Of a stretch of 35,708 nucleotides of DNA, positions 1-7,451 are shown piece by piece (positions within the stretch are counted from its first letter, which is position 1; every line of letters begins with the position of its first letter). Source of the DNA: Armatimonadota bacterium (GTDB lineage: Bacteria; Sysuimicrobiota; Sysuimicrobiia; Sysuimicrobiales; Kaftiobacteriaceae); assembly GCA_016193565.1 (NCBI GenBank), contig JACPRY010000011.1:1-35708 (forward strand), read 5' to 3'. The notes below the pieces were generated by a model. That model made no database searches. It saw only the letters and a list, made by a program, of their open reading frames with translations, and was not told where the DNA came from. The translations under genes and the position numbers were made by a program.

Positions 1-194
1 GTGTGCTTCCCAGAGCCGGTATCTTCCCGATCGAACATGCTCCCGAGGGCTGCAATCGCATCGTTAACATTGCCGCCGATCCGGATCCCCGCGACGGACT
101 GCCCTGCGACAATCGTGGTATTCGTCTGCCCACCGGCGGTTGCCAGCAAGAGCAGCACCACCGCTGATGTCAGCACGGCGATCTGTCTCATCAT
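1..194 (-). CDS. Secreted/exported hypothetical protein, N-terminal part only (runs off window start)
   Basis: Reverse strand from ATG at 194: MMRQIAVLTSAVVLLLLATAGGQTNTTIVAGQSVAGIRIGGNVNDAIAALGSMFDRED..., open to the window edge; signal-peptide-like N-terminus. Confidence 0.55.
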   Translation of the reverse strand, partial: MMRQIAVLTSAVVLLLLATAGGQTNTTIVAGQSVAGIRIGGNVNDAIAALGSMFDREDTGSGKH

Positions 195-327
195 TTCCAC
201 CTCGATCCTGCCACGGCGCCCGCGACTCACTATTATCGTACCCTTGAGACCGTGTCCCCAGCCATTCACCGACTCTAGCACACTGAATGGCAAACGACGC
301 GCTGCGGGCGCCGGGCAGATGACGAGG

Positions 328-720
328 TTAAGCGGCGTTGGGATCATCCTGCCAGATCCCGAACACGTTCATCTCGGGATCAGTTACCAGCGCAAACCAG
401 CCCATCTTGGGGACCGAGCTCTTCTCCCGCACCACCTTGCCCCCATACCGCTGCACGATCCCGAGGGTCTCCTCGAGAGACTTGACCGTCACGTAGTTCA
501 GCCAGGACCGGGCATCGGGCATGGGTCGCTTCATCAGGCCGCCGTTAATCCCGCCTGACTCAGTCGGCGCGCCCTTCTCGTTCGTCGCGACGGTGTGTAC
601 GGTCCAGTAATTCATTCCCGGGATCTCCTGGATCTTCCACTCGAAGACGTTCTGATAAAATTCCCCAAGTTTCTGGGGATCGTCACCGTAGATCTCAAAG
701 TGAGCAACAGGATTTACCAT
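328..720 (-). CDS. VOC (glyoxalase/bleomycin resistance-like) family protein
   Basis: MVNPVAHFEIYGDDPQKLGEFYQNVFEWKI...GWFALVTDPEMNVFGIWQ is typical of VOC domain proteins. Confidence 0.9.
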   Translation of the reverse strand: MVNPVAHFEIYGDDPQKLGEFYQNVFEWKIQEIPGMNYWTVHTVATNEKGAPTESGGINGGLMKRPMPDARSWLNYVTVKSLEETLGIVQRYGGKVVREKSSVPKMGWFALVTDPEMNVFGIWQDDPNAA

Positions 721-751
721 CGTCTCTCCTCCTCTGGAGTTTTACCGAAGT

Positions 752-785
752 GTGGCGCGCCCGGCGGGACTTGAACCCCCGGCCG
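752..785 (-). repeat. Partial duplicate of the 3' part of the tRNA-Arg at 978-1053 (T-arm, acceptor strand, CCA)
   Basis: GGCCGGGGGTTCAAGTCCCGCCGGGCGCGCCAC versus GGCCGTGGGTTCAAGTCCCGCCGGGCGCGCCAC in the intact tRNA. Confidence 0.85.
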
Positions 786-977
786 TCGCTCGCTCTCGCC
801 CTATCGGGCGGCTCGCTCCTCAGGAGGGAATAATCCCCCCTGATCGCTCGCGCGATAGATAGGGTACGTCTCCACGGCTTTGGGTTGCGCTCGCTGCCCC
901 CCTTTACTGCGCAGGGGAGATACCTCCCCCGCACCCCCTCAGGCCGTGGCTTCAAGTCGGGCTGCTTCGAAATAGAG

Positions 978-1053
978 TGGCGCGCCCGGCGGGACTTGAA
1001 CCCACGGCCTTTGGCTCCGCAGGCCAACGCTCTATCCACTGAGCTACGGGCGC
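978..1053 (-). tRNA. tRNA-Arg (anticodon GCG), CCA encoded
   Basis: GCGCCCG-TA-GCTC-AGTGGATA-GAGC-G-TTGGC-CTGCGGA-GCCAA-AGGCC-GTGGG-TTCAAGT-CCCGC-CGGGCGC-G-CCA folds as a cloverleaf. Confidence 0.92.
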
Positions 1054-1067
1054 GCGTGTGCAGGCAG

Positions 1068-1073
1068 ATTATA
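1068..1073 (-). promoter_or_regulatory. Candidate -10 box (TATAAT) for tRNA-Arg(GCG)
   Basis: Reverse strand GTGCTATAATCTGCC, 14 nt upstream of the tRNA 5' end. Confidence 0.5.
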
Positions 1074-1100
1074 GCACACCACTTTTAGGCGAAGCCACAG

Positions 1101-1129
1101 TGCTGAAATGGCACTCCCTCTGTTAGAAT
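1101..1129 (+). promoter_or_regulatory. Candidate promoter upstream of the barrel protein gene, resembling the tRNA-Arg(CCT) promoter
   Basis: TGCTGA-N17-TAGAAT; the block TCTGTTAGAATGGCGCTGGTCGGCCCGTAGC matches TCTGCTAGAATAGCCCTGCGGGCCCGTAGC at 1840-1869 with few changes. Confidence 0.5.
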
Positions 1130-1221
1130 GGCGCTGGTCGGCCCGTAGCCGGATTGAACCGAGCAGCCGAGTCTAAGCGTCCGCTGGCGGATTTCATCTT
1201 ACTTCAAGGGGGGATGGCAAC

Positions 1222-1806
1222 ATGAAGCGCATTGCGATTGCGGCACCTGCACTCATCGTCTTACTGGCATCATCGTTGATGCTGAACTCAGCGGCTCCGG
1301 CGACAGCCCAGGTTGTTCCTCCGAATAGAAACGCCGTGAGCTTCTCGTTTGCTGGATTCAGCGGAGCTCCCGTGTATTCGCTAGGGGCCTCTCTTATCGT
1401 CGGCCGTCGGCTCGATGCAACCCTGGGCTACAGCTTCCAATCCGTGGGCGGCGTCTCGGCCAGTCTGCTGAGCGTGGGCGTTCGGTACCATTTCCCGGTC
1501 ACAGCTCCCGGGACTGACGTCTTTGCTGGAGTAGGCCTTGCCAGCAGCAGCGCGACTTTCTCTGGCTTCGGCACCGTGAATGCGTCAGGCTTGTTCGTGA
1601 GTGGCGGCGCGTCAATAAGACTTGCCGAGAGATTCACGGGGTACGTGAGCGGCAGTCTATATTCCCTGGGCGGGACGTCAACATCGGTGATCGATCTTGG
1701 CGTGCAAGTCCCACTTGCGGATAGGGCTTGGGCACAGGTGGGATACGTCAATTTCGGCGGCAGCGGAGCGCCATATCTCGGGGTCAGTCTGAGCTTTCCT
1801 CCCTAG
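1222..1806 (+). CDS. Predicted exported beta-barrel (outer-membrane-like) protein
   Basis: Signal peptide MKRIAIAAPALIVLLASSLMLNSAAPATAQ followed by alternating hydrophobic strands and a C-terminal GVSLSF-type strand. Confidence 0.65.
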   Translation: MKRIAIAAPALIVLLASSLMLNSAAPATAQVVPPNRNAVSFSFAGFSGAPVYSLGASLIVGRRLDATLGYSFQSVGGVSASLLSVGVRYHFPVTAPGTDVFAGVGLASSSATFSGFGTVNASGLFVSGGASIRLAERFTGYVSGSLYSLGGTSTSVIDLGVQVPLADRAWAQVGYVNFGGSGAPYLGVSLSFPP

Positions 1807-1858
1807 CTCGCGGCTCATCTTTGTGACGGCTCTTTCGGGTCTGCTAGAATAGCCCTGC

Positions 1859-1934
1859 GGGCCCGTAGCTCAGTGGACAGAGCAGGGGACTCCTAAGCCT
1901 CAGGTCGGGGGTTCGATTCCCTCCGGGCCCGCCA
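1859..1934 (+). tRNA. tRNA-Arg (anticodon CCT), CCA encoded
   Basis: GGGCCCG-TA-GCTC-AGTGGACA-GAGC-A-GGGGA-CTCCTAA-GCCTC-AGGTC-GGGGG-TTCGATT-CCCTC-CGGGCCC-G-CCA. Confidence 0.92.
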
Positions 1935-2251
1935 GTCGCTAGCCTCGCCCGTTGCCTCTTCGCCTAACCCGACTCACATAGCCAATTTGGGTCATGCCAT
2001 TCGGGCACTCCCCGTGGTTGAATCACCCCACGACCACCTCTCGCGTGCCAGGCACGCTGACAGGAGGTCTAGTCGACCATGCCCCCACGGATGGGTAGCA
2101 TGGCGAACCCGTTCTGGCACTGATCAGTTCGGACGGGACGCGCAGTCGGCAAGCGTACAGGCAGTTTGTCGAAGCGGATGTCGTCACCGAGGTCTTGGGG
2201 TCTTGGTAAGTCAGCTTTCGGGCATGGGCCTTTGGAAAGAGACGAGCGCCC

Positions 2252-2818
2252 GTGTTCAACGTGGCAGAATGGCGAACAATAAGGCAGCGGGTCCACGTCG
2301 AGATACGCTGGTCGACACTGCTCCGGCCCGCTGCAGTTTCTCTCATCCTCTGCGTGTGCCTGTTCGCAGGGACGACCAGCCTTCCATTTGTCCTGGCAAG
2401 GCTCGGTCTCTCCCTTCCGGTCCGGATCTACTCCATGGGAACAATCGCTGCGGTGGCCCTCGAGCCGGACGGCCGGCTGGTCATCCACATGACTTCACGC
2501 CTGCTGCGGTACGAGAACGCCGACATGCTGGCTTTCATTTATCTGCATGAACTGGGCCATGTGCGGCTGGGCCACCTCCTCCCGCAGGGAAGCCATCAGA
2601 CGCAGTACTTTGCCCCGTCCATGTGGCGAACCCGAGTCTGGCGGATGGAGTACGACGCCGATGAGTGGGCGGCCCGGCAGTTGCGCCGCATCGGGTACGA
2701 TCCGGTGCAAGGGATCGGTCTGACATTTGGCGTCTTCGGCGACGGAGGCGGTTTCACGCATCCGCCGGACAAGGTCAGGATCGACCGGGTCCGCCGGCTC
2801 CTTCCATTGGATCGCTGA
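2252..2818 (+). CDS. Membrane-anchored zinc metallopeptidase (M48-like)
   Basis: N-terminal TM segment, HELGH zinc motif, downstream EYDADEWA. Confidence 0.7.
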   Translation: MFNVAEWRTIRQRVHVEIRWSTLLRPAAVSLILCVCLFAGTTSLPFVLARLGLSLPVRIYSMGTIAAVALEPDGRLVIHMTSRLLRYENADMLAFIYLHELGHVRLGHLLPQGSHQTQYFAPSMWRTRVWRMEYDADEWAARQLRRIGYDPVQGIGLTFGVFGDGGGFTHPPDKVRIDRVRRLLPLDR

Positions 2819-2948
2819 CCGCGACTCTCCCGTAAGGACGAACATACGTTCGAATAGGGACTTCCGCCTCGTAGCCCTTCAAATGTTTGGGTGCAGGTGT
2901 CACTGGGTAAAAGCACCCCAAATCGCATAGCGTAAGGGGGCTCCCCAG

Positions 2949-4325
2949 ATGACCAAACGGCGAGGCACTCTGGAGCACAATCGTCTTTCCACGCGGGCTC
3001 CGGAGACTGTTTCAAACAAGAGAGTGGTGACGGACGGCGACCGGCCGCCCGCGACAGCCATTGCCGACCTCGACAAGGCGGCCCGCGCCTATTCGGAAAG
3101 CCTCATCAAGAACGCGCCGGACCCGGTCTTCGTCTCCGACCTCGAAGGCAAGATCCTCCAGGTCAACGACGCGGCCTCCGAACTGTTGGGGTTCCGCCCG
3201 GATGAACTGATCGAGCAGTCCCTGTCGCGGTTTATTTCTCCGGATGAAACCCGTGAGTTCCTCGCCGCCCTTCGCGAGGTTGTCGAAAAAGGCGTCACCC
3301 GCAACGCCCGGCTCAACCCGCGCAGCGCCAGCGGTGAAGTCATCCCGACGACGCTCAACGCGTCGGCGCTCCGCGACCAGGACGGGAAGGTCATCGGCGC
3401 CATCGGCATCCTCCGCGACATGCGCGAACTCGACAAAGCCCGCGCCTATGCGGAGTCTCTCATCAAAAACGCCCCGGACCCGGTCTTCGTCTCCGACCTG
3501 GAAGGCAAGATCCTCCAGGCCAACGAGGCGGTTTACAAACTCCTGGGGTTCCGCCCGGATGAGGTCATCGAACAGTCGGTGTCCCGGTTCATCTCCCCTG
3601 AAGAGACCCGCGAGTTCACCGCGGCCTTGCGCGAGGTTGTCGAAAAGGGCGTCACCAGGAACGCCCGGCTCAACCCCCGCAGTGCCACCGGCGAGGTCAT
3701 CCCAACGAGTCTGAACGCCTCCGCGCTGCGCGATCAGGACGGCAAGGTCATCGGGGCCATCGGCGTCCTCCGCGACATGCGCGAACTCGACAAAGCCCGC
3801 GCCTATGCGGAGTCTCTCATCAAAAACGCCCCGGACCCGGTCTTCGTCTCCGACCTGGAAGGCAAGATCCTCCAGGCCAACGACGCGGTCTTCTCCCTGC
3901 TTGGATTTCGCCTCGATGAACTCATTGAGCAATCGCTGCTCCGGTTCATCAGCCCTGAAGAGGTGCGCGAGTTCACGGCGGCCCTGCGCGAGGTCGTGAA
4001 GAAGGGTGTGAGCCGCAACGTTCGTCTCAATCCGCGGAGCGCCACCGGCGAGGTCATTCCCACGACGCTGAACGCCTCCGCGCTGCGCGACCCCGACGGC
4101 AAGGTCATCGGCGCCATCGGCATCCTCCGCGACATGCGCGAGTACGAGCAGGTGGTACGAGACTTGGAAAAATCCAAGGGCGAACTTCAAGAGAAGATCC
4201 TCGACCTGGAGAAGTTCGAAGAAGTTGTCGTCGGACGCGAACTCAAGATGATCGCCCTCGAAAAGGAGCTCGAAAGCCTGCGCCGAGAAATCGAGCGGTT
4301 CCGCGCCGACAGGGTCGGACAGTGA
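2949..4325 (+). CDS. Protein with three tandem PAS domains and C-terminal coiled coil
   Basis: Three 119-aa units of AYxESLIKNAPDPVFVSDLEGKILQxND...IGAIGxLRDMRE, then a charged coiled-coil tail. Confidence 0.9.
   Translation: MTKRRGTLEHNRLSTRAPETVSNKRVVTDGDRPPATAIADLDKAARAYSESLIKNAPDPVFVSDLEGKILQVNDAASELLGFRPDELIEQSLSRFISPDETREFLAALREVVEKGVTRNARLNPRSASGEVIPTTLNASALRDQDGKVIGAIGILRDMRELDKARAYAESLIKNAPDPVFVSDLEGKILQANEAVYKLLGFRPDEVIEQSVSRFISPEETREFTAALREVVEKGVTRNARLNPRSATGEVIPTSLNASALRDQDGKVIGAIGVLRDMRELDKARAYAESLIKNAPDPVFVSDLEGKILQANDAVFSLLGFRLDELIEQSLLRFISPEEVREFTAALREVVKKGVSRNVRLNPRSATGEVIPTTLNASALRDPDGKVIGAIGILRDMREYEQVVRDLEKSKGELQEKILDLEKFEEVVVGRELKMIALEKELESLRREIERFRADRVGQ
3084..4154 (+). 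repeat. Three consecutive 357-bp direct repeats encoding the PAS domains
   Basis: cgcgcct starts at 3084, 3441 and 3798 (spacing exactly 357 nt); long identical stretches between units 2 and 3. Confidence 0.9.
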
Positions 4326-5476
4326 GGTCCATCGATTACCGAGCGGCCGTCACTTCAGTGCCCGGCGCCGATGACAGCACGCACCCTGCGGAGGAGATCA
4401 CCCGGCTGCGGGAGCGGGTCGCCCTCCTCGAGCATCGCCTCCGCAAGGGAGAAGAACAGCGCCGTGCGCTGCTCCATATCTTCAGCGACCTCCACGAGAT
4501 GAACCAGCGGCTGAGCAGCCAGCGCAGAGCGACGCTCCATATTCTGGTCGACTATGAGGAAGACCGCCGGCGACTTGGCCGTCAGGCAGACCGACTTGAC
4601 AACTCGCGTCGGGCGCTGCTGCATATCCTGCAGGATGCCCATCACTCCAACCTCCGGCTGGAAGACAGCCGGAAGGCAATGATCCACATCATGGGCGACC
4701 TCCACGAGACGACGGAAGAGATCAAACGGCGCGAGCAAGAGTTACGGGATAAGCAGGGGCAGCTCGTGCAGGCCGGCAAACTGGCCACCCTGGGCGAGCT
4801 GACCACCGGCGTGGCCCATGAGCTCAACAATCCCCTGAACAACATCGGCCTGTACCTGGGGAACTGCATCGACCTGATCGACATGGGCCAGATCGATACG
4901 CGGCAGATGCTCCGTGATTTGCGCAGCGCGTCCCAGCAGGTCCGCAAGGCCACCGAGATCATCGGCCACCTCCGGACCTTCGGCCGCGCCGCGCCGGTCG
5001 GCCAGGAGTCAGTCGCCGTGAACCAGGTCATCCGAAGGGCGCTGTCTTTGGTGCAGGAGCAGTTCCGCATCCGCCAGATCACGGTGGACCTGGACCTCGA
5101 TCCGGCGGACCCGCTGGTCGCTGGCAGTTCCATCCAACTCGAGCAGGTGTTCATCAACCTGCTCACCAATGCCCGCGACGCGCTCGCCGACGCGCCGCGG
5201 AAGCTGATCCGGATCGCGTCGACAATGTCGCACGACCTCGTGACCGTCATCTTCAGCGACACCGGTCCTGGGATTCCGAATGGATTCGAGCAGCGGATCT
5301 TCGACCCGTTCTTCACGACCAAGGAAGTCGGGAAGGGCACCGGGCTGGGACTCTCGATCACGTACGGCATCCTCAAGGATCACAAGGGCACGATTACCGT
5401 CGACACGAGCGTGAAGGAGGGCGCGACGTTCCGGATCGAACTGCCGCTCGCCTCCGCCGGGGCGGTTGCCTCGTAA
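4322..5476 (+). CDS. Sensor histidine kinase with repeated N-terminal coiled coil (GTG start overlapping preceding stop)
   Basis: H-box GVAHELNNPL, HATPase motifs GTGLGLSITYGILKDH; start GTG at 4322 overlaps the TGA of the PAS gene. Confidence 0.92.
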   Translation: MRSIDYRAAVTSVPGADDSTHPAEEITRLRERVALLEHRLRKGEEQRRALLHIFSDLHEMNQRLSSQRRATLHILVDYEEDRRRLGRQADRLDNSRRALLHILQDAHHSNLRLEDSRKAMIHIMGDLHETTEEIKRREQELRDKQGQLVQAGKLATLGELTTGVAHELNNPLNNIGLYLGNCIDLIDMGQIDTRQMLRDLRSASQQVRKATEIIGHLRTFGRAAPVGQESVAVNQVIRRALSLVQEQFRIRQITVDLDLDPADPLVAGSSIQLEQVFINLLTNARDALADAPRKLIRIASTMSHDLVTVIFSDTGPGIPNGFEQRIFDPFFTTKEVGKGTGLGLSITYGILKDHKGTITVDTSVKEGATFRIELPLASAGAVAS

Positions 5477-7025
5477 GATGGTGCCCAGCTCCCGCGTGCT
5501 CATTGTCGACGACGATCCTGCGTTGCTGCAGGCGCTGCCGGAAGCGGTCCGCCTGCGCATGGAGGACATCGCGGTCGATACCGCGGATTCCGCCGCGTCG
5601 GCGCTTGAGCGCATCGCCGCCACCGACTATGACGCCGTCATCACCGACATCAAGATGCCCGGGATGGACGGGCTGGCGCTGCTCAGCGAGATCCGGTCGC
5701 TCCGTCCCGACACGCCGACGCTCCTCATCACCGGCCACGGCGAGCACGACCTCGCCGTGCAGGCGCTGCGCGGCGGCGCCTACGATTTCATTGCCAAGCC
5801 GATCGACCGCGACTATTTCATCGCCTCGCTCAACCGGGCCCTCCGGACGCGTCAGCTGAAGCGCGAGCTGGACGCGCAGAAGGACGCACTGCAGCAACAC
5901 GCAGAGCAGCTTGAGCGCACGCTGCAGATGTACGAACGCGAGCACAACATCTCGGAAACGTTGCAGCGCAGCCTCCTCCCCCGCCGCCTGCCGGACATCC
6001 CCGGGATCACCGCCGCGGCGCGGTACCTGCCCGCCAAGCCGGAAGCGGTGGGGGGCGACTGGTATGACATGTTTTCAGTCCCCGGCGGGCGCGTGGGGAT
6101 CGTGATGGGCGACGTCGCCGGCCGTGGGATTCAAGTCGCTTCCCTGATGGGCCAGCTGCGGAATGCCGCGCGCGTGTACGCCGGAGAAGGGTATCCACCT
6201 TCGGTGGTGCTGGCGCGGCTCATGACGATCATCGAGCCCACGGAGATGGCGACCGTGCTGTTCATGATCTTCGATCCGGCGGCGTGGCGGATTGAGTTTG
6301 CCAGCGCCGGCCATCCCCCGCCGCTGCTGGCGACGCCTGACGGCACCGTGACATTCCTGGAGGGCGGCTCGCTCCCGCTTGGTCCCATGCTGAATCAGAC
6401 GTATCGGGATATGACGGTGGACGTCGTCCCGGGATCGCTGCTGCTGCTCTTTACCGATGGGCTCGTGGATGATCGGAACACCACGCTGGAGGAAGGACTG
6501 CGCCGCCTGCGCGACGTCGTCGCCCGCGCAAACGGTGCAGACGCGGAAACACTCGCCGACAGGATCGTGAGCGAAATCCGCACTGACGCGACGAGCAGCG
6601 ATGACGTCGCGCTGCTCGTGCTGCGCCTTGCGGCACTTGATCCGGAACGCATCCACCTGCACCTCCCCGCCATTCCATCCTCGCTCCCGACCATCCGGCA
6701 CGCGATCCGCCGGTGGCTGGCCCAGACAAGGATGACCGAAGAGGATATCTACGGCGTGATGGTGGCCTGCTGCGAGGCGTGCTCCAACGTCATCGAACAC
6801 GCGTACGGCCTGGCCAGCGGCGACGTGGATGTGCAGGCCGCCTTCCGAGAGCATCGAATCGAGCTGACCATTCGCGACAGCGGTACCTGGACGCCGCCGC
6901 GAGGCCTGTACCGCGGCCGCGGACTGCAGATGATCCAGGCCTTAATGGATGACGTCGAGGTGCTGCACGGCGATCGCGGCACCACAATCCGCATGCAGTA
7001 TCAGCCCCAGGAGGTTGCACGGTGA
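5466..7025 (+). CDS. Response regulator - PP2C (SpoIIE/RsbU) phosphatase - HATPase (RsbW-like) fusion protein
   Basis: Receiver: LIVDDDPALL, DYDAVITDIKMPGMDG, AKP. PP2C: VGGDWYDMF, GDVAGRGI, LLLFTDGLVDDR. C-terminal HATPase: CCEACSNVIEHAYG, IRDSGTW, GRGLQMI. Confidence 0.92.
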   Translation: MPRKMVPSSRVLIVDDDPALLQALPEAVRLRMEDIAVDTADSAASALERIAATDYDAVITDIKMPGMDGLALLSEIRSLRPDTPTLLITGHGEHDLAVQALRGGAYDFIAKPIDRDYFIASLNRALRTRQLKRELDAQKDALQQHAEQLERTLQMYEREHNISETLQRSLLPRRLPDIPGITAAARYLPAKPEAVGGDWYDMFSVPGGRVGIVMGDVAGRGIQVASLMGQLRNAARVYAGEGYPPSVVLARLMTIIEPTEMATVLFMIFDPAAWRIEFASAGHPPPLLATPDGTVTFLEGGSLPLGPMLNQTYRDMTVDVVPGSLLLLFTDGLVDDRNTTLEEGLRRLRDVVARANGADAETLADRIVSEIRTDATSSDDVALLVLRLAALDPERIHLHLPAIPSSLPTIRHAIRRWLAQTRMTEEDIYGVMVACCEACSNVIEHAYGLASGDVDVQAAFREHRIELTIRDSGTWTPPRGLYRGRGLQMIQALMDDVEVLHGDRGTTIRMQYQPQEVAR

Positions 7026-7378
7026 TGTTGACAGGCCAGATCAGGGTCCAGCATCTGAACGGGGTCCTTGTCGCCTCACTCGAAGGCGAAGTTGACATCG
7101 CCAACGCCGCGCAACTGGGGGCGCAACTCACCGCGGCGGTCCCCAATACCGTCTCCGGCTTCGTGCTGGACCTGACACCCACGACGTACATGGACAGCCG
7201 TGGTATCCATCTGATTCTCGACCTCGCCGAGCGCGGGCAGCGGGGACAGCAGCAGATGCGGCTCGTGGTCCCAGAACAGTCGCACATCCGCCGCATTCTC
7301 TTCCTCTCCCGCGTGCAAGATGCGGTGCCGATCGACACGGCCGTGGACGAGGCCGTGGCCGCGATGACGACCCGCTGA
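7022..7378 (+). CDS. STAS-domain anti-sigma factor antagonist (RsbV/SpoIIAA-like)
   Basis: LEGEVDIANAAQL... and FVLDLTPTTYMDSRGIHLILDL (phosphoacceptor-type DSRG); overlaps the previous gene. Confidence 0.9.
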   Translation: MMLTGQIRVQHLNGVLVASLEGEVDIANAAQLGAQLTAAVPNTVSGFVLDLTPTTYMDSRGIHLILDLAERGQRGQQQMRLVVPEQSHIRRILFLSRVQDAVPIDTAVDEAVAAMTTR

Positions 7379-7451
7379 GACCGGTCTCGGGCCACTCAAC
7401 TTTCCGCAAAACAAGGGCCGTGCGGAACTCTCGCGGAAACGAACGGTCACC

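Noticed and set aside
695-1088. ORFs containing GRGFKSRRARH and RDLNPRPLAPQANALSTELRA
   Set aside because: Spurious translations across tRNA-Arg and its fragment.
3012-4190. 392-aa minus-strand ORF across the PAS gene
   Set aside because: Antisense of a clear PAS gene; long only because of high GC and the tandem repeats.
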